From: Desulfobacter curvatus DSM 3379
GTDB lineage: Bacteria > Desulfobacterota > Desulfobacteria > Desulfobacterales > Desulfobacteraceae
Assembly: GCF_000373985.1 (NCBI RefSeq)
Contig: NZ_KB893001.1
Location: forward strand, 1-64,000
Length of the DNA stretch: 64,000 nt
Direction of reading: 5' to 3'
In this document: one piece after another, positions 47,825 through 55,955 of the stretch
Numbering within the stretch: the stretch's first letter is position 1
Layout: the number at the start of each line of letters is the position of its first letter
The notes under the pieces: model-generated
Database searches by the model: none
Told to the model about the DNA's origin: nothing
What the model saw: the letters and a program-made list of their open reading frames with translations, nothing else
Program-made: the position numbers and the translations under genes

Positions 47825-47932
47825 AAAGCGATAGTTTAAAGTATCTTGCTATTTTCATGTTTCACCCTTATATTGACATCAGATGATATCCATGCTTTAA
47901 CCGTCTCCTGATTATAATCGAAAGGTGACAAA

Positions 47933-48541
47933 ATGATACCAAAGCCCGCCTCAAAATGTGCATCCATAGTAGAAGAATTAAATATTTTGGGCAGCTCTTA
48001 CGATCCTGATATACATCAATTCAGGCTTGCACAGATTGAAAAAGAGGCCGAAAAACTTAAGCAGGAAACCCCAGAAGGGGCATATACTATCTTAGGTATC
48101 ATTGCATGCATGAAAGGAAATATCGAAAACATGCATAGATATCATAAAAACGCCATTAAATGCTCAGGTGAAAGCTTTAGTTCGTTAAAGAATTATGGCT
48201 TTTCTTTATATCATCAAGGGCTTTTAAAAGATGCCTATGTATATTACCTTAAGGCACACGAACAAGAAAAAGCGAATCCAAGTGTATTAAAGGCGCTTTT
48301 GGATATATCATTTTTTCTTGGTCTTGATGAAAACTATGATAAATTCAAAGAAAAGCTTGATAGATTAAACGTTAAATACGACGATCCGAAAGACTTTTAC
48401 GAAGACGATAGTTACTGGCTCGAAAAAACACTTACGGATGTCGAAGATATGCTTCACAAACACCCTGACCTGATTGTGAAGCCAGACCCTGAAACAGAGT
48501 CCCTTATCGACGACTTAATTGAAGGAGTTGCTATAGATTAA
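47933..48541 (+). CDS. TPR-like protein paired with YhaV toxin (putative antitoxin)
   Basis: A 202-residue helical protein with TPR-like repeats (AYTILGIIACMKGNIENMHRYHKNAIKC, LKNYGFSLYHQGLLKDAYVYYLKAHEQEK, VLKALLDISFFLGLDENYDKFKEKLDRL) and an acidic C-terminus. Its stop overlaps the toxin ATG by one base, the usual tight coupling of toxin-antitoxin genes, with the antitoxin first. It is not the PrlF/AbrB-type antitoxin normally partnered with YhaV. Region is AT-rich relative to neighbours, suggesting acquisition. Antitoxin role is inferred from gene order only. Confidence 0.7.
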   Translation: MIPKPASKCASIVEELNILGSSYDPDIHQFRLAQIEKEAEKLKQETPEGAYTILGIIACMKGNIENMHRYHKNAIKCSGESFSSLKNYGFSLYHQGLLKDAYVYYLKAHEQEKANPSVLKALLDISFFLGLDENYDKFKEKLDRLNVKYDDPKDFYEDDSYWLEKTLTDVEDMLHKHPDLIVKPDPETESLIDDLIEGVAID

Positions 48542-48993
48542 TGTCTGATTCTTGGGAACTATTCTATTTTAAAGTTTTTGATGAACAAATAAAAGCGTTG
48601 GTCAAAGACGTTTCTCATCTTAGAGATATTGATCCAGACAACTATAAAGAGCATCCAAAAACGAAGCTTCTTGCCAAAGTAACCCATGCCATAAGAAATA
48701 GAGTTCTTTCAAACCCCTTAGACCCCCAGTTCAACCTTGGGAAAACTTTGGGTAAAAAATTTAGCCATTATAAAAGAATTAAAGAAGGGATGCCTGACAG
48801 ATATAGAGCTTTTTTTAGATTTCAGAGTTCTGACAAATCCGTGATAATGATTTGGATGAATAATGAATTTACGCTAAGGAAAGCTGGGAGCAAAACAGAT
48901 GTGTATAATGTTTTCCTGAAGATGCTTGAAAACCAAGAGGTCCCGTCCAAGTGGAAAGATCTTGTTGGGAAATCTGAAAAAAAGAAGCAATAA
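48541..48993 (+). CDS. YhaV-family RNase toxin
   Basis: A 150-residue protein with the YhaV pattern: HPKTKLLAKVTHAI near residue 38, NPLDPQFNLGKTLGKKFSHYKRIKEGMPDRYRAFFRF, then IMIWMNNEFTLRKAGSKTDVYNVFLKMLENQEVPSKWKDLV. YhaV is a ribosome-dependent mRNA-cleaving toxin of the type II systems. The Arg and His residues of the known active site were not mapped by me. It overlaps the TPR-like gene by one base. The canonical PrlF gene is absent. Confidence 0.85.
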   Translation: MSDSWELFYFKVFDEQIKALVKDVSHLRDIDPDNYKEHPKTKLLAKVTHAIRNRVLSNPLDPQFNLGKTLGKKFSHYKRIKEGMPDRYRAFFRFQSSDKSVIMIWMNNEFTLRKAGSKTDVYNVFLKMLENQEVPSKWKDLVGKSEKKKQ

Positions 48994-49072
48994 TAAATTC
49001 CCCCTCCCTTTATTCCTCATCCTCCTTCCGTTCAGGGAGGATTATAGAACAGAAACATGATTTCGGCAGGAT

Positions 49073-50038
49073 TTAAAAGCCTAAAAACGCAGCCGCATAT
49101 CGAATTGCGGTAAAGAGAATAATACCTGTGAGCATCCATTTGATCAGGTTGGCAGAAACATATTTCTGGCAGTACGCGCCCAGGTACATCCCGCCCATTC
49201 CGCCAAACCCGAACAAGAGACCCAAGCCCCAGTCCGGGGCCACGGACATGTCCGGGAAAAATGGTGCGATCAGCTGGTAAAAGGCAACCCCGGCGATTGA
49301 GGTGACAAAGGTTCCCATGAGTGTGGCACCTGCCACGGTGTGAACCGGAAGCCTGAAAAATGTTACAAAAAACGGGGCAATGATGGAGCCCCCGCCGATA
49401 CCATACACGCCTCCTATAATGCCCACGATGAAACTAAGGCTGAAGATACCCCAAAACGATATGTCAAACGCCTGGCCGTCAACGATGTAGCGGAGCCGTT
49501 TCACATTAAATCGGGAGGCAGTCGGATTCATTACACCGGTTGAAAAATAATCGTCCGAATCTGCCGGCCGGGAGAGATGGCCGCCATCCATGTCCTGAAC
49601 TATCACTTTTCTGGTAGTGGGAAGCCGGGCATCTGGATTTCTTCTTTTCATTAAGTCCTTTATCATTTTAACCCCGATATAAAACAGAACAGTAGATGCA
49701 AACAGTTTAAACCGGGCCGGATCCGGCAGATATGCCACCCGCAGAAAAGCCCCTATAAATACACCCGGAAGGGTACCCAAAATCACTACCCAGGTCAGGG
49801 GCCATACCATTCGTCCCTCCCGGTAATACCGGTATACACCACTGGGGATAGCAACAATATTGAACAATTGATTGGTTGCACTGACCGAAGGATTGACATA
49901 CCCCAGAAACGACATTTGAAACGGCAACAGGAGAAAGGCCCCGGAGATACCGCCCATGGAGGTGAAAAAGGAAATCCCGAACGCCACTAACGGCGGAATC
50001 CAGGGTTGTACTTCAATACCTGCAGTATGAAAAACCAT
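49073..50038 (-). CDS. TauE/SafE-family permease (TSUP)
   Basis: A 321-residue membrane protein with the TSUP duplicated core: PPLVAFGISFFTSMGGISGAFLLLPFQMSFLGY in the first half and LSFIVGIIGGVYGIGGGSIIAPFFVTFF in the second, plus more helices to the C-terminus. A polar loop of ~70 residues (about 125-195) is inserted between halves. The family moves sulfite, sulfonates or related anions. It is divergent from the TunR-like gene, whose regulator might control it. Confidence 0.9.
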   Translation of the reverse strand: MVFHTAGIEVQPWIPPLVAFGISFFTSMGGISGAFLLLPFQMSFLGYVNPSVSATNQLFNIVAIPSGVYRYYREGRMVWPLTWVVILGTLPGVFIGAFLRVAYLPDPARFKLFASTVLFYIGVKMIKDLMKRRNPDARLPTTRKVIVQDMDGGHLSRPADSDDYFSTGVMNPTASRFNVKRLRYIVDGQAFDISFWGIFSLSFIVGIIGGVYGIGGGSIIAPFFVTFFRLPVHTVAGATLMGTFVTSIAGVAFYQLIAPFFPDMSVAPDWGLGLLFGFGGMGGMYLGAYCQKYVSANLIKWMLTGIILFTAIRYAAAFLGF

Positions 50039-50074
50039 TTTGCCCCCTTTTGATGACTTTTTATCCTTATCTTT

Positions 50075-50100
50075 AACACGATAAAAACTATTTTCGTGTT
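50075..50100. promoter_or_regulatory. Candidate operator between TauE/SafE and TunR-like genes
   Basis: AACACG and CGTGTT (extended AACACGA...TTCGTGTT) form an inverted repeat with a 14-nt spacer in the 170-bp divergent region. It is positioned to affect either gene, and is suggestive of a metal-oxyanion regulator site. The match to any published motif was not checked. Confidence 0.45.
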
Positions 50101-50209
50101 AGTTTATAAATATTGTAATCGCTTGTCAAGAAAAAACGCCCGTTTTTACACTCACCTGTGTTATAAAAAATGAGTTAGAATCAATAGTTGTGAATAAAAG
50201 AGAGTATAA

Positions 50210-51319
50210 ATGAATCAAAAAAAAACGGCTGAGTCCCCGTTACCGCGCCCCATGCCGCCCTCCCAGGGCGGCATGGACCAGGGACGCATTGTTTCAATGC
50301 CGGAAACAGACCATTGCCTGGATTCGATCCAGCTCGACCGTCTGGAACAAGCTTTCAGGACATGGGCAACGGAATCGCCCCGGGCAGATATTCAATTATC
50401 CCGCCGCCGTATCCTGGTCATCTTTTTATTGATCCGGTACACAGGTGCAAAGTTAAATGAAGTTCTGGCCCTTGATCCGCTTAAACGGATTGATTTCGAT
50501 CGGCAGTTGGTGGATCTGGGAAATGGTGATCCCGATACCCGGACAGAACCGAGAACCGTCAGGATCTCCACCACTCTTGCGTCTGAACTTGAACAAATGC
50601 TTAACGATCCGTCATTCAGGCGGTTTCTGGAAAAGCAATTTAATGTTGATCCCGGGTTTGTCCGGCGCAAATTTTACGAGCGGGCCCAGGCGTTAGGCTT
50701 TCCCAAGAAGCTTGGTGGCCCGGAAATGATCCGGAAGGCAAGAGCAGTAGAGTTGATGCAGCGCAACATGCCCATGCCGGCCGTACAGACCATGCTGGGC
50801 CATTCAACCATGAACCTGACCAGTGCTTATGTCTCTTTTTCCAAAGATGACATTGCCCAGGTCACAAAACTGTTCATCGAAAGGGAAGCATCGCGTAAAA
50901 CCAGTGCCAGAAACTCATTTTTCGGTAAAATCCAGGCGCTTCAAAAAGGGGATATCCAGACCCGGGTTACATTGATAACCGCCGGAGGCGACACCATTGA
51001 GGCTATGATCACCAACAGCAGCGTGGAACGGCTTTCATTAAAAGAGTCAAGACTGATTATGGCAGAGGTCAAAGCCCCCATGGTGATTTTGTACCGCGGA
51101 GAAAAAGAGCCGGAATGCACTGCCGAGAACCGGTTTTCCGGCATGATCGAGCAGATCAATGCCGGCCTGATCAATACGGAATATATCGTGCGCATCAAAG
51201 ACGGAACAACATTATGCGCCCTGGTGTCAACACAGGGCGCCCACTGGCTGGGTCTTGGCGTGGGTGATCCTGTCTGGGCCGCGTTCAGCTGTTTTTCCGT
51301 TGTGTTGAATGTGGATTGA
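50210..51319 (+). CDS. TunR-like regulator: tyrosine-recombinase-type DNA-binding domain fused to TOBE/Mop domain
   Basis: A 369-residue protein. The first ~230 residues resemble the core of a tyrosine recombinase (ILVIFLLIRYTGAKLNEVLALD, AVELMQRNMPMPAVQTMLGHSTMNLTSAYVSF). An Arg near the first catalytic position is not clear and a Tyr follows HSTMNLTSAY. The C-terminal ~140 residues contain two TOBE/Mop oxyanion-binding repeats (RNSFFGKIQALQKGDIQTRVTLI; NRFSGMIEQINAGLINTEYIVRI). I recall this architecture as TunR of Desulfovibrio, a tungstate-responsive regulator. Thus it is probably a molybdate/tungstate sensor rather than an integrase. Its position beside TauE/SafE fits a regulon link. Confidence 0.8.
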   Translation: MNQKKTAESPLPRPMPPSQGGMDQGRIVSMPETDHCLDSIQLDRLEQAFRTWATESPRADIQLSRRRILVIFLLIRYTGAKLNEVLALDPLKRIDFDRQLVDLGNGDPDTRTEPRTVRISTTLASELEQMLNDPSFRRFLEKQFNVDPGFVRRKFYERAQALGFPKKLGGPEMIRKARAVELMQRNMPMPAVQTMLGHSTMNLTSAYVSFSKDDIAQVTKLFIEREASRKTSARNSFFGKIQALQKGDIQTRVTLITAGGDTIEAMITNSSVERLSLKESRLIMAEVKAPMVILYRGEKEPECTAENRFSGMIEQINAGLINTEYIVRIKDGTTLCALVSTQGAHWLGLGVGDPVWAAFSCFSVVLNVD

Positions 51320-51382
51320 TAAACCAAAAGCAAGTGTATGGAATAAAAAAATTTTAATGACCAAAATTTGGAGGAGAAATTA

Positions 51383-51595
51383 ATGGATCCTGATGTAATT
51401 ATGACTGGTTTGACAAAAGAGCTGGCTGCTGAATTAAAAACAATGTCCAAAACAAAAGATCTCAATGAAAAGGAGGCCCATAGCCGGATTATAAAAAATT
51501 TATGTCAATCACTGGGGGTCTTTTTTGATTTAATGAACGAGATGATGCCTTTTGACCCTGATGATGATTTGGATGATGAAGGTATTCCATTCTAA
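51383..51595 (+). CDS. Small hypothetical protein with acidic tail
   Basis: About 70 residues from the ATG at 51383, chosen because GGAGGAG lies seven bases upstream. It is helical in the first 50 residues (LTKELAAELKTMSKTKDLNEKEAHSRIIKNLCQSLG) and ends in DPDDDLDDEGIPF. Directly follows the TunR-like gene and may be co-transcribed. No family recognised. Confidence 0.6.
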   Translation: MDPDVIMTGLTKELAAELKTMSKTKDLNEKEAHSRIIKNLCQSLGVFFDLMNEMMPFDPDDDLDDEGIPF

Positions 51596-51651
51596 AAAAA
51601 ACAGATCTTTAATCCGTCATGCACGTAATAGATTGTCATTTTTTTATTGAC

Positions 51652-51684
51652 TAAAGTTAATTTATATATAATAAATTAACTTTA
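51652..51684. promoter_or_regulatory. Perfect 14-bp inverted repeat over the leuA promoter region
   Basis: TAAAGTTAATTTAT and ATAAATTAACTTTA are exact inverted repeats with a 5-nt spacer. A TATAAT (51667-51672) lies within it and a TTGACT at 51647-51652 overlaps its left end (14-nt spacing, rather short). It may be an operator for a leuA repressor. Confidence 0.55.
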
Positions 51685-51701
51685 ATTAAAGTGAATAATT
51701 A

Positions 51702-51785
51702 ATGATGAATTTTATTAGCCTACTACTAGTCCTATTTCTTATCGAGGAGGTGGTTCTTAACACCTCCGGGCGATGGGGTTCTTAG
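51702..51785 (+). CDS. leuL: Leucine-rich leader peptide of the leuA attenuator
   Basis: A 27-codon frame MMNFISLLLVLFLIEEVVLNTSGRWGS with four CTA leucine codons in CTACTACTAGTCCTA, plus CTT and ATC; stop TAG. CTA is rare here. A perfect hairpin GGAGGTG/CACCTCC (51746-51767) falls within its coding sequence and a rho-independent terminator follows 27 bp after the stop. This is the classical arrangement of leucine-operon attenuation: stalling at leucine codons would free the downstream leuA. No clear ribosome site was identified, and the peptide itself probably has no function. Confidence 0.75.
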   Translation: MMNFISLLLVLFLIEEVVLNTSGRWGS

Positions 51786-51811
51786 TGGCATAATATTCAT
51801 AAGCGAAAGCA

Positions 51812-51855
51812 AAAGCCGTTATCAGCCCCTGCCGGGCAGATAGCGGCTTTTTTTA
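51812..51855 (+). terminator. Attenuator terminator upstream of leuA
   Basis: AAAGCCGTTATC pairs with GATAGCGGCTTT (one G-U) around a GC-rich loop and is followed by TTTTATTTTA. It lies between the leader peptide and leuA, so transcripts either stop here or continue depending on leader translation. Confidence 0.85.
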
Positions 51856-51885
51856 TTTTATCCGAACATAATAAAGGGGAAGAAC

Positions 51886-53559
51886 ATGGCGATCAAAAAA
51901 AATGAAAGCGGTGCATGGGTACTGGAACAAACTCAGATTCCGGGCGAGATCAGGCAGGAAGTGGAAATATTCGACACCACCCTGCGGGATGGGGAGCAGG
52001 GCGGGGTAACCTTTAAAGGGGATTCAAAATTTAAAATTGCCCGGTTTCTCTCAGACACGGGGGTCAGCACCATAGAGGTGGGCTTTCCCAGTTCCACCCC
52101 CCTGGAATTCGATACGGTAAAACAGATTGCCGATACGGTGGAAGGTCCCCATATCTGCGGACTGACCACCATGGATCTTGAAAATATCAAGCGGACATGG
52201 CAGGCCCTGGAAAATAATTCCAACCCCACCATCCACGTGTTCACCCTGAACATCGATGAAGCATCCATCCGGGCATATAAGGCAGATCCCAATGAGCAGA
52301 TTGAAAAAGCCTCCCGGGCAGTCGCCTATGCAAAGGAGTTGATGGGCGGTAAAGGCCGGGTGGAATTTTCGGCCCAGAACACCATCCTGGCCTTGTCCCA
52401 GTCCCTGAATCCGAAATATAATTTTCTGCAGGAGTATATCTCTAAAATTTATGGCCATGCGATTAAGGCTGGGGCAGACGTGATCAATATCCCCCATACC
52501 GTGGCCAAGGGAATTGAAATTGAAATCCAGGAAGCCATCCAATATTTTAAAATGCTTGTGGAGGGCACGGATGACGTAATCTTAAGTTTCCACGCCCACA
52601 ATGATTTCGGCGTCAGTGTCGCAGATACCCTTGCTGCCGTTAAAGAGGGAATCCGGCAGGTGGAAGGCTCCTGGTACTCTTTGGGGGAAAGGGCGGGCAA
52701 TACGCCGTTGGAGCAGGTGATCATGAATCTTTCATTGAAACCGTCTTACAACCGGAAGTTTTTTACCTCCTTTAAGCTTGAAAAAACCAATGCCGTGGCA
52801 AGGTTTATTGAAAGAGAAAGCTGCATTCCCATCCCCTACAATGCGCCGGGCGTCGGTCCTAATGCCCTGCGCCACGGATCAGGGGTCCATTCCGACGGAG
52901 ATAAAAAGGGCAAGGCCATTGGAGAAAATATTTACCTGCCCTGCTCACCCGAGGATATCGGTTGGACAGGCAACACCCACCAGATCACCAAGCTGACCGG
53001 CGTAACCGGAGTTACGGCCAGGCTTGAAGAGCTGGGATTCGAATTTGAAAAGAGTTTTGTCCGGGAACATGTCATGCCCGTGATTAAGTCCCGGGATATT
53101 ACATATGGGGATAAGGAGCTGCGTATGATCGGGGACGATTTCAGGTACACAGGCGAAGCCCATATCGAGTTTGTGGATTACGCGTTCAACAAATTTGCCA
53201 ATTCCACTGTCCGTCAGGCCCAGGTGGTACTGGTCGTTGACGGTGAAAAAAAGATCGGCGAGGCATTCATGGGCAAGAACGGTCCCATCAATGCGGTCTT
53301 CAGTGCCATTGACGATGTCCTGGGACTTGGTGAAAGAAAACCCAAGCTTGTGGTTTACGAGCCCAGTAACCGTGGACGGACCCACTCTTCAACGGCGGAA
53401 GCATTGGTTGTACTCACCGGAAACGGCCATGAGCTCAGCTATAATCTGGCAGCTCCGGTCTGGGTGGGTAGGGCTGAGGATGACGATACCATCACAGCGT
53501 CCGCCAAATCCTATATCCAGGCTTTGAGCCGGTTTATGACGGACATGAAAGGAAAATAA
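51886..53559 (+). CDS. leuA: 2-isopropylmalate synthase-type enzyme
   Basis: A 557-residue TIM-barrel acyltransferase: EIFDTTLRDGEQGGVTFKGD contains the active-site signature of the LeuA/CimA/HCS superfamily. VILSFHAHNDFGVSVADTL and EGSWYSLGERAGNTPLEQ are the metal-ligand and second signature. The C-terminal LeuA dimer/allosteric domain begins near residue 420. It condenses 2-ketoisovalerate or pyruvate with acetyl-CoA. The leucine-rich leader upstream favours the leucine pathway over citramalate synthase, although these enzymes are hard to tell apart. AAGGGG precedes the ATG. Confidence 0.85.
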   Translation: MAIKKNESGAWVLEQTQIPGEIRQEVEIFDTTLRDGEQGGVTFKGDSKFKIARFLSDTGVSTIEVGFPSSTPLEFDTVKQIADTVEGPHICGLTTMDLENIKRTWQALENNSNPTIHVFTLNIDEASIRAYKADPNEQIEKASRAVAYAKELMGGKGRVEFSAQNTILALSQSLNPKYNFLQEYISKIYGHAIKAGADVINIPHTVAKGIEIEIQEAIQYFKMLVEGTDDVILSFHAHNDFGVSVADTLAAVKEGIRQVEGSWYSLGERAGNTPLEQVIMNLSLKPSYNRKFFTSFKLEKTNAVARFIERESCIPIPYNAPGVGPNALRHGSGVHSDGDKKGKAIGENIYLPCSPEDIGWTGNTHQITKLTGVTGVTARLEELGFEFEKSFVREHVMPVIKSRDITYGDKELRMIGDDFRYTGEAHIEFVDYAFNKFANSTVRQAQVVLVVDGEKKIGEAFMGKNGPINAVFSAIDDVLGLGERKPKLVVYEPSNRGRTHSSTAEALVVLTGNGHELSYNLAAPVWVGRAEDDDTITASAKSYIQALSRFMTDMKGK

Positions 53560-54503
53560 TGACATTTAAACCATCCCTAACGTTTAGAGCCAAGGCCAAA
53601 GCCGGGGAAGCCATGGTGGAGGCGTTTTATAAAAAAACCGGAAAGCGTCTGGGGGTGAATCTTCATTCTCACCAGGGCCCGCCACGTATGAGGTGGGCCA
53701 AAATCGAATCGGACACAAAGGAGACCCTGGTCCTGATCCATGGCTTCGGGGACAGAAAAGAGAGCTTTTATTTTATTTCAGAAGTTTTAAAAGAGAAGTT
53801 GAACCTTGTCATACCGGATTTGCCGGGATTTGGCGATTCCGGGATGGACCCGGACCTTGTTTATAGTTTGGATAATTATATTGATTGGCTGGACCGGTTT
53901 ATTGAACAAACCGGTCTGGACAATTTCCACCTTGCCGGCTGTTCCATGGGGGGCGCCATTGCCGCAAAGCTTGCAGCCCAATTCCCTTCCAGAGTCAAAA
54001 CCTTGTCTTTGGTGGGGTCGGCCGGTTTTTACCTGCCCGGTAAACACTCTATTTATGATGAAGTCCTGGCCGGGTCTAATATTTTCCATATACATTCTCC
54101 CGGGGATTTTGAAACGTTACAGTCCAGACTTTTCAAAAAAAGCCCGCCGCTTCCTGCCTGTGTCAAGGAGTATATGATTTTAAAGGGCATGGGGGACCGC
54201 AAGTGGCTTGCCAAAATATTTGATGAACTGGTGGACATGGATTCAATAAAGTCCGGCAAAATTTCTTTGGAACAGGCCTCTTTAAATCATCTTTGCAAAG
54301 ATATCACCATGCCGGTCATGCTGTTTTGGGGGCGCCATGATTCACTTTTGCCTTGCGAAACCGCACCGTTTGTAAAAGAATTGCTTCCCAGTGCACGGGT
54401 TCATATTTATGAGGAATATGGCCATGTTCCCCATTTGGAAGGCCCCAGGAAACTGGCCGGGCACATGCTGGATTTCATATGCGGGGACGGGTCCAGGTCT
54501 TGA
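53559..54503 (+). CDS. Alpha/beta hydrolase
   Basis: A 314-residue protein; its ATG overlaps the leuA stop by one base. The fold's elements are visible: LVLIHGFGDRKESFYF, PDLPGFGDSGMD, nucleophile elbow GCSMGGAIAA (Ser), Asp in WGRHDSLLP and His in YGHVPHLE. No signal peptide. Substrate unknown. Translational coupling to leuA suggests shared control by the leucine attenuator. Confidence 0.88.
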   Translation: MTFKPSLTFRAKAKAGEAMVEAFYKKTGKRLGVNLHSHQGPPRMRWAKIESDTKETLVLIHGFGDRKESFYFISEVLKEKLNLVIPDLPGFGDSGMDPDLVYSLDNYIDWLDRFIEQTGLDNFHLAGCSMGGAIAAKLAAQFPSRVKTLSLVGSAGFYLPGKHSIYDEVLAGSNIFHIHSPGDFETLQSRLFKKSPPLPACVKEYMILKGMGDRKWLAKIFDELVDMDSIKSGKISLEQASLNHLCKDITMPVMLFWGRHDSLLPCETAPFVKELLPSARVHIYEEYGHVPHLEGPRKLAGHMLDFICGDGSRS

Positions 54504-54507
54504 TTGA

Positions 54508-54524
54508 GGTCGGACACTATTTAA
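54508..54524 (-). repeat. Lone end of foldback element 1
   Basis: On the minus strand it reads TTAAATAGTGTCCGACC, 15 of 17 matching GTAAATAGTGCCCGACC at the left end of the element at 38237. The rest of that element is absent here. Confidence 0.45.
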
Positions 54525-54565
54525 GGCCTGGCCCGTAAAGCATACACTTATAAAGGATAAAAAAT

Positions 54566-55012
54566 ATGAAATCTTCACCTGACGGTAGCCCCAGGGAATA
54601 TCCTGCCCACCCCGCTCTTGCGGTGGGCGCGGTTGTGTTCAAAGACAACAGGGTATTATTGGTCAAACGGGGCAATCCACCGGCCAGGGGCGTCTGGGCA
54701 ATCCCGGGGGGCAGTGTGGAATTGGGAGAAACCCTTAAAGCAGCGGCTGAGAGAGAGGTTCTCGAGGAGACCGGAATTGTCGTCAAGGCCGGGGAACCCG
54801 TGTTTTCATTTGAATCCATTCATCGGGATGACGAGGATCGGGTCAGGTTTCATTATTATATTGTAGATCTTGCGGCAAGCTATATCCGTGGAGAGCCCAT
54901 CCCCGGAGACGATGCCCTGGATGCCGGGTGGTTTTCCAGAGAAGAATTTGGCCGTCTTAACGTTAATCCCTTCACCCTCAAGCTTCTTCACAAAACCTTT
55001 AACTTCGGATAA
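54566..55012 (+). CDS. Nudix hydrolase
   Basis: A 148-residue protein with a full Nudix box (GGSVELGETLKAAAEREVLEETGI). Preceding GAVVFKDNRVLLVKRG and WAIPGG are as in MutT/ADP-ribose-type members. It hydrolyses a nucleoside diphosphate linked to another group, perhaps ADP-ribose, given the SIR2 and NADAR genes close by; this is inference. AAAGGA lies upstream. Confidence 0.9.
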   Translation: MKSSPDGSPREYPAHPALAVGAVVFKDNRVLLVKRGNPPARGVWAIPGGSVELGETLKAAAEREVLEETGIVVKAGEPVFSFESIHRDDEDRVRFHYYIVDLAASYIRGEPIPGDDALDAGWFSREEFGRLNVNPFTLKLLHKTFNFG

Positions 55013-55069
55013 CAGCCACGGGCTGACCTGGTCCATCAATACCCAGGCTCAGCCCACAACGAAACATAA
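55008..55069 (-). repeat. Dispersed palindromic repeat, copy 4
   Basis: On the minus strand: CGTTGTGGGCTGAGCCTGG... to ...CCAGGTCAGCCCGTGGCTGT; GGGCTGAGCCTGG pairs with CCAGGTCAGCCC. It fills the 62-bp space between the convergent Nudix and SIR2 genes and may act as a terminator for both. Confidence 0.8.
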
Positions 55070-55074
55070 ACGTT

Positions 55075-55893
55075 TTATGTTTCCCAGAGAGATAACAGTT
55101 CAGGTAAAAATTGACCCCCGGGCCCGTCAAGGACAATCCCCCGGTCGTGCCGGGCGGCAAATTGCCTGAAGGGATTATCGCTCGGGTTGATGTCCACAAT
55201 GACCGCTTCTGGATTTCTGGCCACCATCGTGCCTATCTGCATGGGCAGGTTGGTGGCCCCGGCCGTACCCACCACCAGGAGAAGATCGGTGGAGGTCGCC
55301 CATGCCATGGCGGATTCGGCCTTGTACCAGGTTTCGTTGTAACATTCGTCAAACCAGAGGACATGGGGGCGGGTAAGGCTGCCGCACCGGGAGCAGGTCA
55401 GCAGTTCTTTTTCTTCTTCAGTGACCGGTTGGTCTTTTTGTTTGTCCGGTATGCCCTTTGGGAAATCAAAAAGTTTTGGGGTGCATTCTCCTGAACAGCG
55501 CATATAATTAAGATTCCCGTGGATTTGATAGGTTCGCTCAGGACTGTTACCGGCCCGCAAATGGAGACCGTCCACATTCTGGGTGACCAGGCAAAACCTG
55601 TCTTGGAACAGCTCTTCCATCCGGACAATGGCGTGGTGGCCTGAATTGGGTTCTGCATTTTTACATACGGTATGCCGGTAAAGGTACCAGGCCCAGACTT
55701 CCCAGGGGTTTTGGGTAAACATGCTGTGGGTGGCCATCTGTTCGGGCCGGTACTCTCTGGACCCCACAGTCCAATACCCTTCAGGCCCCCGAAATGTCGG
55801 AATTCCGCTTTCAGCGGAAATCCCGGCCCCGGTTAAAACGGTGATCCGTTTATTGTTATCCTTAAATGGTTCAAGCAATCCGGCTGTATCCAT
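55075..55893 (-). CDS. SIR2-family NAD-dependent protein deacylase (sirtuin)
   Basis: A 272-residue sirtuin: NAD-binding TGAGISAESGIPTFRGPEGYW, catalytic region VTQNVDGLHLRAGN with His in IHGNLNYM, and two Cys pairs that bind zinc (CSGEC... and CSRCG). VVGTAGATNLPMQIGTM follows. It removes acyl groups from lysines using NAD. On the minus strand it follows the NADAR gene by 60 bp; the final gene of the GGDEF-secreted-NADAR-SIR2 group. Confidence 0.93.
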   Translation of the reverse strand: MDTAGLLEPFKDNNKRITVLTGAGISAESGIPTFRGPEGYWTVGSREYRPEQMATHSMFTQNPWEVWAWYLYRHTVCKNAEPNSGHHAIVRMEELFQDRFCLVTQNVDGLHLRAGNSPERTYQIHGNLNYMRCSGECTPKLFDFPKGIPDKQKDQPVTEEEKELLTCSRCGSLTRPHVLWFDECYNETWYKAESAMAWATSTDLLLVVGTAGATNLPMQIGTMVARNPEAVIVDINPSDNPFRQFAARHDRGIVLDGPGGQFLPELLSLWET

Positions 55894-55955
55894 TTTCCTG
55901 CCTCCTTATTTTTGTTAATTGATAAGTGTGATGCAGTTTTGGGGTAAATATACAA

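Noticed and set aside
50210..51319. Integrase marking a prophage or island edge
   Set aside because: The protein carries TOBE/Mop domains, and there is no tRNA, attachment repeat or phage gene close by.
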